Assembly (NCBI GenBank): GCA_903886165.1
Contig: CAISLL010000271.1
Span: 1-5,375 of the forward strand
Source: an uncultured beta proteobacterium
GTDB lineage: Bacteria; Pseudomonadota; Gammaproteobacteria; Burkholderiales; Burkholderiaceae_C
Length of the DNA: 5,375 nt
Direction of reading: 5' to 3'
The stretch's first letter is position 1. Each line of letters opens with the position of its first letter. Of this stretch, positions 1 through 5,375 are shown piece after piece. Made by a program: the position numbers and the translations under genes. Under the pieces are notes generated by a model, which was not told where the DNA came from, made no database searches, and worked only from the letters and a program-made list of their open reading frames with translations.

Positions 1-304
1 AGATGTAGTGGTACGCCTCTGTGACACGAATGTCAAAGCTGGAATTGCCGGGAATACTGAATGTGTCGCCCGGTTTGGAGGTCAGCCAGGCCTCGCTTCC
101 AGCCAGCTTGTAGTCGCAGCTGCCAGCCACACATTCCATGACCTCTGGCGCACCGGTATTGAAGGTCAAGGCGGCGGGCAGCACCACACCGACTGACTTC
201 TTGGTGCCGTCGGCAAAGTTGATGCCATGGCTGACGCACTTGCCGTCAAAGTAAACGCTGGCTTGGGTGGTGACGGACACGCCGTCAATGTGGGTGGTGG
301 TCAT
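1..304 (-). CDS. ppnP: Pyrimidine/purine nucleoside phosphorylase PpnP (YaiE/DUF1255 family), 3' end cut off
   Basis: This leftward gene starts at the ATG at 304-302, and 101 codons are visible before the window edge. The protein begins MTTTHIDGVSVTTQASVYFD. It matches the small cupin-fold PpnP family: the GKCVSHGINFADGTKKSVGV segment, then a T-F-N-T-G-A-P-E-V-M-E stretch (E. coli TFSTAEPEEM), then a PGDTFSIPGNSSFDIRV stretch (E. coli version is close to GSVFNVPGHSEFHLQV), and a final visible TEAYHYI. E. coli PpnP has 94 residues, so only a few C-terminal residues are probably missing. The family phosphorolyses several purine and pyrimidine nucleosides to free base and ribose-1-phosphate in the cytoplasm (known for the family, not shown here). 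The ribosome site is weak: a GGAAA lies about 11 nt before the ATG. The gene lies 35 bp downstream of the yffB-like gene on the same strand with no hairpin between them, so cotranscription is likely. The family call is solid; the substrate range is inferred. Confidence 0.9.
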   Translation of the reverse strand, partial: MTTTHIDGVSVTTQASVYFDGKCVSHGINFADGTKKSVGVVLPAALTFNTGAPEVMECVAGSCDYKLAGSEAWLTSKPGDTFSIPGNSSFDIRVTEAYHYI

Positions 305-339
305 GGTGCAGTATTTCCGGGCGATGAAAACGTTAGATT

Positions 340-714
340 TTAGGGGAGCTTGAACTGTGATCGCGCCGCAAACACCAGGGCATCAAACCCCACACTGATG
401 CCCCCGTCGCGCCATACCACCACCGGACGCTTGATGACACTAGGGTGCGCCACCATCAGCGCAGTGGCCGAGGCATCGTCCACCACGCCCAGGCGGATGG
501 CCTCGTCGAGCTTGCGCCAGGTCGTGCCTTTGCGGTTCACCAATGTCTGCCAGCCGGCGCTGGTCAGCCATTCAGGTAACAGCTCCGCCGGCACGCCCTG
601 CTTCTTGAAGTCGTGAAATGCATACGCCACGCCGTGCTCAGTAAGCCAGGCGCGGGCCTTTTTGACGGTGTCGCAATTCGGGATGCCATAAACGGTGAGA
701 GTCGGTGTGTTCAT
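340..714 (-). CDS. yffB: ArsC/Spx/MgsR-family protein, YffB type (thioredoxin-fold)
   Basis: The product is a 124-residue cytoplasmic protein beginning MNTPTLTVYGIPNCDTVKKA, with a stop at 342-340. Hallmarks are the N-terminal thioredoxin-like strand followed by NCDTVKKARAWL (single Cys14, no CXXC), HDFKKQGVP at about 34-42, RKGTTWRKLDE at about 61-71, and the cis-Pro region VIKRPVV at about 93-99. E. coli YffB (118 aa) has the same motifs in the same order. The family is related to arsenate reductase ArsC and the regulator Spx. The role of YffB is not settled, although a glutathione-dependent thiol reductase activity has been proposed. The ArsC catalytic arginine pattern is not clear, so arsenate reduction should not be assumed. 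An in-frame GTG at 735 would add seven residues, but family alignment favours the ATG at 714, even though a GGAGGG abuts that ATG. The gene is divergent from folC and probably cotranscribed with ppnP. The paralogue choice (YffB rather than Spx/MgsR) rests on length and motifs. Confidence 0.87.
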   Translation of the reverse strand: MNTPTLTVYGIPNCDTVKKARAWLTEHGVAYAFHDFKKQGVPAELLPEWLTSAGWQTLVNRKGTTWRKLDEAIRLGVVDDASATALMVAHPSVIKRPVVVWRDGGISVGFDALVFAARSQFKLP

Positions 715-756
715 CCCTCCATCATGCCATTGCACGGAAAATTGTCCGGCAGTTGT

Positions 757-768
757 CGGGTTAACCCG
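757..768. promoter_or_regulatory. 12-bp perfect palindrome CGGGTTAACCCG in the divergent yffB/folC region
   Basis: The perfect palindrome CGGGTTAACCCG lies between the two divergent starts. It sits at the centre of a wider inverted repeat, AATTGTCC at 740-747 and GGACAATT at 777-784. The centres (762.5 and 762) nearly coincide. Such a nested dyad in a 78-bp divergent spacer could be an operator. As folC leader RNA it could instead form a hairpin with a UUAA loop, with the outer arm covering the G-rich stretch before folC. No known regulator site is recognised, so the function is inference. Confidence 0.35.
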
Positions 769-792
769 GCGCTGGGGGACAATTCAGGCTGT

Positions 793-2109
793 ATGACACC
801 AATTCCTCAAACACTTCACGATTGGCTGGCTCACTGTGAGCGGCTTCACCCCGTCACCATCGACCTCGGTCTTGACCGTGTTCGCACCGTGGCCGAGCGC
901 ATGGGTATCCGCTTTGCCTGCCCCGTGATCACGGTGGCCGGCACCAATGGCAAGGGTTCGACCTGCGCCATGCTCGAATCCATTTTGATGCAGGCCGGTT
1001 ACCGTACCGGTGTGTACACGTCGCCACACCTGGTGCATTTTGAGGAACGCCTGCGACTCAGCGGCGAACCGGTGGGTGCTGCTGAGTTGGTAGCTGCCTT
1101 CGATTATGTTGAAAGGGCTAGATGTCAAAACAGTGATGAGATCTCTCTGACCTATTTTGAGTTCACCACATTGGCCATTCTGGAAGTGATGCGGCTCGCA
1201 GCGCTGGATGTCGTGATTCTGGAAGTTGGTCTGGGTGGCCGCCTGGATGCTGTGAACATCATCGACTCTGACTGCGCCATCATCACCAGCATTGATCTGG
1301 ACCACATGGCGTTGCTGGGCGACACCCGTGAGGCGATTGGTTACGAGAAGGCTGGCATCATGCGCACCGGCAAACCGGCGGTGGTGAGTGACCCCTTGCC
1401 ACCGCAAAGTGTGCTGGACCGTGCGCTGGAGGTCGGTGCGGACCTGTGGCGTGTCGGGCACGACTTCAATGTGTCTGGCGACAAGCAGCAATGGAGCTGG
1501 GCTGGGCGCGGCAGGCGTTACAGCGGCATGGCGTATCCGGCGCTGCGCGGCGCCAACCAGTTGGTGAATGCAGGTGGTGTGCTGGCCGCACTCACCGCGT
1601 TGCGTGACGTTTTGCCAGTCACGGCGCAGGCGGTGCGCAATGGGTTGGTGTTTGCCGAATTGCCGGGGCGTTTTCAAATTGTGCCGGGCCAGCCCACGCT
1701 GGTGCTGGATGTGGCGCACAACCCCCATGCCGTTGCCGCGCTGGCCCTGAATCTGGACGCCATGGGCTTCTTCCCCACCACGCACGCGGTTTTTGGTGCC
1801 ATGGCCGACAAGGACGTGACCGCGTTGCTCAAGCGCATGAACCCGCTGGTGGATAAGTGGTATTTCACCGACTTGCCGACCACCCGCGCCGCCAGCGCCA
1901 CCGAATTGCTGCAATCCTGGCAGGCGCAAAACACCCGCAAGGACGCCAGCGCCAGCACCTGGTCAGACCCCGAAGCGGCGCTGCAGGCGGCACTGGCTGG
2001 CGCAGACCCCGCTGATAGAATAGTGGTCTTCGGTTCGTTCTACACCGTGGGTGGCGTGGTCAAAGACGGGATTCCCCGCCTGCAGGCCAAACATCTGCCA
2101 GCCGCCTGA
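793..2109 (+). CDS. folC: Bifunctional dihydrofolate synthase / folylpolyglutamate synthase
   Basis: FolC joins L-glutamate to dihydropteroate to give dihydrofolate, then extends the glutamate tail of reduced folates, using ATP in the cytoplasm. The product has 438 residues (E. coli 422). Visible motifs are the P-loop TVAGTNGKGST at 47-57, the TSPHL motif at 76-80 followed by EERLRLSG, TYFEFTTLAIL at about 120-130, LEVGLGGRLDAVN at 143-155, TSIDLDH at 165-171, and YEKAGI at 184-189. Lys186 of that last motif corresponds to the carbamylated lysine of the family. Further on are LDVAHNPHA at 305-313 in the C-terminal ligase domain and VVFGSF at 411-416 near the end. The start MTPIPQTLHDWL was chosen because FolC homologues begin just before this W-L segment. 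The reading frame is open back to 613, but that part overlaps yffB antisense. A GGGGGA at 774-779 sits about 13 nt before the ATG, a long spacing. Codons 107-116 are locally A+T-rich with AGG and AGA. It is the first gene of the rightward cluster. Confidence 0.97.
   Translation: MTPIPQTLHDWLAHCERLHPVTIDLGLDRVRTVAERMGIRFACPVITVAGTNGKGSTCAMLESILMQAGYRTGVYTSPHLVHFEERLRLSGEPVGAAELVAAFDYVERARCQNSDEISLTYFEFTTLAILEVMRLAALDVVILEVGLGGRLDAVNIIDSDCAIITSIDLDHMALLGDTREAIGYEKAGIMRTGKPAVVSDPLPPQSVLDRALEVGADLWRVGHDFNVSGDKQQWSWAGRGRRYSGMAYPALRGANQLVNAGGVLAALTALRDVLPVTAQAVRNGLVFAELPGRFQIVPGQPTLVLDVAHNPHAVAALALNLDAMGFFPTTHAVFGAMADKDVTALLKRMNPLVDKWYFTDLPTTRAASATELLQSWQAQNTRKDASASTWSDPEAALQAALAGADPADRIVVFGSFYTVGGVVKDGIPRLQAKHLPAA
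2013..2021 (+). promoter_or_regulatory. Candidate extended -10 promoter element inside the end of folC
   Basis: The sequence TGATAGAAT has the extended -10 form TG-N-TAGAAT, five of six matches to TATAAT. It is made of the adjacent codons GAT AGA ATA, two of them rare in this G+C-rich context. It lies about 120 bp before the dedD start. The -35 position is poor: CTGGCT at 1993-1998 with a 17-bp spacer matches only three of six, but extended -10 promoters can tolerate that. If active it would transcribe dedD-cvpA-purF-metZ independently of folC. This is a sequence match only. Confidence 0.28.
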
Positions 2110-2139
2110 TTTTTCCTGACTTTTACCGACTGACCCTGC

Positions 2140-2931
2140 ATGGCTTTCTTCAAGTTTCGCAAAGCGGCCGACGAACCCGCCAGTGCGTCCGCGCAGTCGC
2201 AGAGCATTGAGGCCATCCGTCAGCGCGCCAAATACCGCTTGGTGGGGGCCACTGTGCTGGTGCTGATCGGGGTGATCGGGTTCCCGCTTTTGTTTGACAA
2301 GCAGCCACGCCCGATCGCCGTGGACACACCCATCGACATCCCTGACCGCAACAAAATCGCCCCGCTTATTTTGCCGAATGCACCAACCGCCATGCCGGTG
2401 TCCTCAACCGCATCGGCGATTGCTGTGGTGCAGGCGTCCCCTGTTGCCTCGGTACCGACTGCAGACAGGCTAGCGCCGGCTTCCGTTGTGACCAATGAGC
2501 CGGGTGTGATCACAGAAACTCTCGATAAAAGAGTGGCTGTACCCTTTGAAAATAAAGCGGACATAGCTACAAAAAATGTAGTTAAAGATACATCTGACCC
2601 GATCCGGCCGACGGTGAGTGCGCCTGTGCCAAAGGCGGTAGAGGCGGCCAAGGTGCAGGCCTTGCTTGATGCCAAGAGTGCTGAAGAACCAGCTACCATT
2701 GCCAGTCGTTTTGTGGTCCAGGTGGGTGCCTTTGCCGACGTGGCGCGCGCGCGCGAGGTGCGGCTGAAAGTAGAGCAGGCGGGCTTGAAAACCTACACCC
2801 ACGTGGCGGAAACCAAGGACGGCAAGCGCATTCGGGTTCGGGTGGGCCCGTTTGCGACCAAACCCGAGGCTGAAAAAGCTGCCGAGAAGATCAAAAAACT
2901 TCATTTGCCAGCCGCCTTGCTGACGCTCTGA
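2140..2931 (+). CDS. dedD: DedD-like SPOR-domain cell-division/envelope protein
   Basis: The product is a 263-residue bitopic inner-membrane protein. Residues 1-33 are a short cytoplasmic tail rich in Lys, Arg and Gln. Residues 34-52 (LVGATVLVLIGVIGFPLLF) form one membrane helix, and residues about 53-189 are a Pro/Ala/Val/Thr-rich periplasmic linker. Residues 190-263 form the SPOR domain, starting RFVVQVGAFAD and containing the RIRVRVGPFATKPEAEKA segment typical of the second half of the fold. SPOR domains bind denuded peptidoglycan glycan strands at the division septum. DedD in E. coli supports septal constriction, and its gene sits between folC and cvpA exactly as here, which is the main reason for the symbol. 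The linker holds an A+T-rich stretch with rare codons and an inverted repeat (2564-2584). No clear Shine-Dalgarno sequence precedes the ATG, 30 bp after the folC stop. SPOR family is certain; the DedD orthology is by synteny and architecture. Confidence 0.9.
   Translation: MAFFKFRKAADEPASASAQSQSIEAIRQRAKYRLVGATVLVLIGVIGFPLLFDKQPRPIAVDTPIDIPDRNKIAPLILPNAPTAMPVSSTASAIAVVQASPVASVPTADRLAPASVVTNEPGVITETLDKRVAVPFENKADIATKNVVKDTSDPIRPTVSAPVPKAVEAAKVQALLDAKSAEEPATIASRFVVQVGAFADVARAREVRLKVEQAGLKTYTHVAETKDGKRIRVRVGPFATKPEAEKAAEKIKKLHLPAALLTL
2564..2584. repeat. Short inverted repeat in an A+T-rich island of the dedD linker
   Basis: TAGCTACA and TGTAGTTA flank a five-A loop, giving an 8-bp stem with one G-T pair. 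It lies in frame within the disordered linker of the SPOR protein, around residues 142-149. The surrounding 2541-2590 has 15 G/C of 50 bases by hand count, far below the rest of the window. It may be a degenerate copy of a small dispersed repeat, or simply drift in an unconstrained linker. Confidence 0.4.
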
Positions 2932-2941
2932 CACTTTGACC

Positions 2942-3430
2942 ATGCCTGCGCTGGACTGGATTTTTGGGGCGGTGCTGCTGGCCTCCATGCTGTTGGGTGC
3001 ATGGCGTGGTCTGGTTTATGAGGTGTTGTCGCTGATCAGTTGGGTTGCAGCGTTTGTGCTTGCGCAGTGGCTGGCACTGGATGCAGCGCAGTACCTGCCA
3101 ATGAGTGGTTCAAGTGACATGCTGCGATATGCCGCCGGATTTGTGCTGGTGTTTGTGGCGACCGTGTTGTTTGGCAGTCTGGTGGCGGTGGTGGTCAAGA
3201 AACTGACGAGTGCGGTCGGTTTGCGCCCGGTGGATCGGGCGCTGGGTGCTGTATTCGGATCGATCCGTGGCGTATTGTTGTTGTTGGTGATCACCGTGGT
3301 CGTGGGCATGACGCCCCTGAAATCAAGTGCCGCGTGGCAGGAATCGGTTGGCGCAAGTACCGCATCGGGGCTGCTGAAGAACCTCAGGCCGGTGTTGCCG
3401 AGTGACCTGGAAAAATTTTTACCAGCTTAA
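2942..3430 (+). CDS. cvpA: CvpA family inner-membrane protein
   Basis: The product is a 162-residue polytopic membrane protein, the same length as E. coli CvpA. Predicted helices are at about 4-21, 24-46, 63-85 and 103-123. The family signature is visible as AWRGLVYEVLSLISW at 20-34 and PVDRALGAVFGSIRGVLLL at 96-114 (D-R-x-L-G-x-x-F-G-x-x-R-G pattern). CvpA was named for its need in colicin V production in E. coli; later work links it to envelope homeostasis and bile-salt resistance, and its molecular activity is unknown. The ATG at 2942 is preferred. An in-frame TTG at 2936 would add two residues (giving MTMPALDW) and cannot be excluded. No good Shine-Dalgarno sequence is seen; the start is 10 bp after the dedD stop, so translation may be coupled. 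It directly precedes purF, the classic cvpA-purF pairing. Family call is very secure. Confidence 0.94.
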   Translation: MPALDWIFGAVLLASMLLGAWRGLVYEVLSLISWVAAFVLAQWLALDAAQYLPMSGSSDMLRYAAGFVLVFVATVLFGSLVAVVVKKLTSAVGLRPVDRALGAVFGSIRGVLLLLVITVVVGMTPLKSSAAWQESVGASTASGLLKNLRPVLPSDLEKFLPA

Positions 3431-3456
3431 AAAGTCGTTGAAAAGATTGGAAGCGT

Positions 3457-4956
3457 ATGTGTGGAATTGTTGGTGTTGTCAGTAACGCCCCGGTGAATCA
3501 GCTCATTTACGACGCCTTGTTGCTGTTGCAGCATCGTGGACAAGATGCTGCTGGCATCGTCACGCAGCAGGAGCGCAAGTTCTTCATGCACAAGGCCAAG
3601 GGCATGGTGCGTGACGTGTTTCGCACCCGCAACATGCGTTCGCTGCCGGGCAATTGCGGCCTGGGCCAGGTGCGTTACCCCACTGCGGGCAACGCCTTCA
3701 GTGAAGAAGAAGCGCAGCCTTTTTACGTCAATGCGCCGTTTGGCATCGTGCTGGTGCACAACGGTAACCTGACGAACGCCCACGCCCTGAAGGCAGAATT
3801 GTTCAGTGCGGACCATCGCCACATCAACACCGAAAGTGACTCCGAGGTGTTGCTCAATGTGCTGGCACATGAGATTGAAGCCACCACCCGCGGTCTGCCG
3901 CTGCGCCCACGTGATGTGTTTGAGGCGGTCCGCAGGGTACACCTTCGAATCAAGGGCTCCTATGCGGTGATTGCCATGATTGCCGGCCACGGGGTGCTGG
4001 CGTTTCGGGACCCATTTGGCATTCGTCCACTATGTCTGGGTCGCAACGATGAAACATGGTTGCTGGCCAGTGAATCGGTGGCATTGGAAGGCACGTCACA
4101 TAAGTTCGAGCGTGACATCGCACCGGGCGAGGCGGTGTTCATTGATCTCAATGGGAAGGTGCATGCACAGCAATGTGCCGAGCACCCGGTGCTGCACCCC
4201 TGCATTTTTGAGTTTGTCTACCTGGCCCGGCCTGATTCCGTGATGGACAACATCTCTGTCTACCAGGCCCGCTTAAACTTGGGCGAGTCATTGGCCAAGC
4301 GCGTCATTTCGACCGTGCCACCGAATGAAATTGACGTGGTCATCCCGATTCCCGAGTCCAGTCGCCCCAGTGCCGCGCAGCTCGCGCAGCTTCTGGGTTT
4401 GCCGTACCGCGAAGGTTTTGTGAAAAATCGTTATGTGGGCCGCACCTTCATCATGCCAGGCCAATCGGTGCGTAAAAAATCAGTGCGTCAGAAGCTTAAT
4501 GTGATTGCCAGCGAGTTCAAGGGCAGGAACGTGTTGCTGGTGGACGACTCGATCGTGCGTGGCACCACCAGTCGCGAGATTGTGCAAATGGCCCGCGATG
4601 CCGGGGCGCGCAAAGTCTACATGGCGAGTGCCGCGCCTCCGGTGCGTTACCCCAATGTCTATGGCATCGACATGCCGACGCCACAAGAACTGGTGGCGCA
4701 CAACCGCACAGTCGAGGAAATTCGGCAGATCATTGGCTGTGATGCACTGATTTATCAGGATGTGGAGGGTATGAAGAAGGCAATCGGTTCACTGAACACG
4801 GCCATCAAGGGCTTTGACGCGTCTTGTTTTGATGGCGTTTATGTCACTGGTGACATCACGGTGGAAGACATTGTTCGCCTCAATGCCAGCCGTGTCGGAG
4901 GCGATGAAAGCCAGGAGGATGCCTCTCGCCTTGCCTTGCCCAATCATGAGGAGTGA
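3457..4956 (+). CDS. purF: Amidophosphoribosyltransferase (glutamine PRPP amidotransferase)
   Basis: PurF catalyses the first committed step of de novo purine synthesis: PRPP plus glutamine gives 5-phosphoribosylamine, glutamate and pyrophosphate. The 499-residue product (E. coli 505) starts MCGIVGVVSNAP, so Cys2 becomes the N-terminal nucleophile after Met removal, with no propeptide. N-terminal class II glutamine amidotransferase motifs are LLQHRGQDAAGI at about 27-38, VRYPTAG at 72-78 (Arg73) and HNGNLTN at 101-107 (Asn102, Gly103). The C-terminal phosphoribosyltransferase domain has the PRPP loop VLLVDDSIVRGTT at 359-371, followed by APPVRYPNVYGIDMP. The lack of a propeptide and the C-terminal CFDGVYVTGDIT region (Cys457) point to the E. 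coli-like form rather than the propeptide-bearing Fe-S form of Bacillus. The ribosome site GGAAG at 3449-3453 is close to the ATG. The gene is 26 bp after cvpA and 2 bp before metZ. No PurR-type operator is recognised in the short upstream gap. Confidence 0.98.
   Translation: MCGIVGVVSNAPVNQLIYDALLLLQHRGQDAAGIVTQQERKFFMHKAKGMVRDVFRTRNMRSLPGNCGLGQVRYPTAGNAFSEEEAQPFYVNAPFGIVLVHNGNLTNAHALKAELFSADHRHINTESDSEVLLNVLAHEIEATTRGLPLRPRDVFEAVRRVHLRIKGSYAVIAMIAGHGVLAFRDPFGIRPLCLGRNDETWLLASESVALEGTSHKFERDIAPGEAVFIDLNGKVHAQQCAEHPVLHPCIFEFVYLARPDSVMDNISVYQARLNLGESLAKRVISTVPPNEIDVVIPIPESSRPSAAQLAQLLGLPYREGFVKNRYVGRTFIMPGQSVRKKSVRQKLNVIASEFKGRNVLLVDDSIVRGTTSREIVQMARDAGARKVYMASAAPPVRYPNVYGIDMPTPQELVAHNRTVEEIRQIIGCDALIYQDVEGMKKAIGSLNTAIKGFDASCFDGVYVTGDITVEDIVRLNASRVGGDESQEDASRLALPNHEE
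4948..4953 (+). promoter_or_regulatory. Ribosome binding site for metZ embedded in the last two codons of purF
   Basis: GAGGAG encodes the final Glu-Glu of PurF and lies five bases before the metZ ATG, spanning the purF stop codon. It is the best Shine-Dalgarno match in the window. It fixes the metZ start and suggests translational coupling of purF and metZ. Confidence 0.75.
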
Positions 4957-4958
4957 GC

Positions 4959-5375
4959 ATGGCTGCCGATCCGATTTCTGAGAACTTGCACCGCGACACG
5001 CTGGCCGTGCGGGCGGGTGTCGCGCGCAGCCAGTACGGTGAAAACTCGGAGGCGCTGTTTCTCACCAGTGGTTACATACAGCCCAGTGCCGAGGCAAGTG
5101 CACGTCGATTTGCTGGTGACGAAGAGGGATTTACTTACGGGCGTTATGGCAACCCCACCGTTGCCAGCCTTGAGCAGCGCCTGGCGGCGCTTGAAGGCGC
5201 CCCGGCCGCCATTTCGACTGCCTCGGGCATGTCGGCCATTCTCATGATGTGCATGGGGCTGCTGAAGGCCGGTGACCATGTGATCTGCTCGCATTCCATG
5301 TTTGGCTCCACCATCAAGCTGATTGGCTCTGACTTGGCCAAGTTTGGTGTTGAATCCAGTTTTGTCTCCCAGACC
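4959..5375 (+). CDS. metZ: O-succinylhomoserine sulfhydrylase, N-terminal 139 residues (gene runs off the window)
   Basis: MetZ is a PLP enzyme of the Cys/Met metabolism family (fold type I) that makes homocysteine from O-succinylhomoserine and sulfide, the direct-sulfhydrylation route to methionine. The visible part starts MAADPISENLHRDTLAVRAG, a typical N-terminus for this enzyme. It is followed by SEALFLTSGY at 30-39, FAGDEEGFTYGRYGNPT at 51-67 (Tyr60 and Arg62 contact the PLP phosphate of the neighbouring subunit in this family), LEQRLAALEG at 71-80, TASGMSAI at 87-94 (Ser-Gly-Met of the cofactor pocket), and HSMFGSTIKL in the segment where the PLP-stacking aromatic lies. The PLP lysine lies beyond the window. 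Residue 61 is Gly where many homologues have Ser (Y-S-R). Separation from cystathionine gamma-synthase and O-acetylhomoserine sulfhydrylase rests on the N-terminal style and on the purF-metZ adjacency known in beta- and gammaproteobacteria. It is 2 bp downstream of purF. Confidence 0.88.
   Translation, partial: MAADPISENLHRDTLAVRAGVARSQYGENSEALFLTSGYIQPSAEASARRFAGDEEGFTYGRYGNPTVASLEQRLAALEGAPAAISTASGMSAILMMCMGLLKAGDHVICSHSMFGSTIKLIGSDLAKFGVESSFVSQT

Noticed and set aside
662..692. TTGACG with CATAAA 19 bases downstream as a folC promoter
   Set aside because: Spacing is long, the -10 matches only four of six, and it lies inside yffB. Too weak to annotate.
613..792. Upstream extension of the folC reading frame
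   Set aside because: The frame is open, but the extra 60 residues lie over yffB antisense and have no FolC similarity. FolC homologues start at about the ATG at 793.
784..1929. Long open frame of 381 codons on the minus strand opposite folC
   Set aside because: It lies fully antisense to a strongly conserved folC. Its product is rich in His, Gln and Arg with no recognisable domain, as expected for a G+C-rich shadow frame.
2110..2139. T-rich stretch after folC as a terminator
   Set aside because: No G+C-rich stem precedes the T run, and the next gene follows in the conserved operon order.
2092..2917. Near-identical 16-base ends of folC (2092-2107) and dedD (2902-2917), 15 of 16 matching
   Set aside because: Both encode His-Leu-Pro-Ala-Ala by chance. 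The similarity does not extend beyond the shared residues and the reading contexts differ, so a duplication is not supported.
3427..3990. Minus-strand open frame of 187 codons opposite the cvpA end and purF
   Set aside because: Shadow of purF codon bias; no motif, and purF accounts for the coding signal.

Overview
The window looks like ordinary chromosomal housekeeping DNA from a betaproteobacterium, most likely Burkholderiales, family Comamonadaceae (Rhodoferax/Polaromonas-like). The reasons are moderately high G+C with G/C-ending codons, the style of the proteins, and the gene order folC - dedD-like SPOR gene - cvpA - purF - metZ. The genus is an inference from protein style; no rRNA or other decisive marker is present.

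Layout. The left end carries two leftward genes: a ppnP-type nucleoside phosphorylase cut by the window edge (1-304) and, upstream of it, a yffB-type ArsC/Spx-family protein (340-714). A 78-bp divergent intergenic region (715-792) follows, containing a nearly concentric nested dyad. Five rightward genes then run almost without gaps: folC (793-2109), a dedD-like SPOR gene (2140-2931), cvpA (2942-3430), purF (3457-4956) and the first 139 codons of metZ (4959 to the right edge). Gaps between them are 30, 10, 26 and 2 bp, and no terminator-like hairpin is visible, so they probably form one operon.

How the genes work together. folC-dedD-cvpA-purF is the same order as in E. coli, where accD precedes folC; here the gene before folC is a divergent yffB instead. 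FolC makes the polyglutamylated folates used in purine, thymidylate and methionine synthesis. PurF commits PRPP to purines. MetZ makes homocysteine, which is methylated with folate one-carbon units. The one-carbon, purine and methionine link is therefore plausible, while the envelope genes dedD and cvpA travel with them for less obvious reasons. ppnP on the other side is a nucleoside-phosphorolysis gene, also purine/pyrimidine related.

I found no mobile element, CRISPR array, tRNA/rRNA gene, toxin-antitoxin or defence system, and nothing supports a new multi-gene system. The points worth a second look are small: the nested dyad before folC, an A+T-rich island with an inverted repeat in the dedD linker, an extended -10-like site on rare codons at the end of folC, and odd translation-start contexts.
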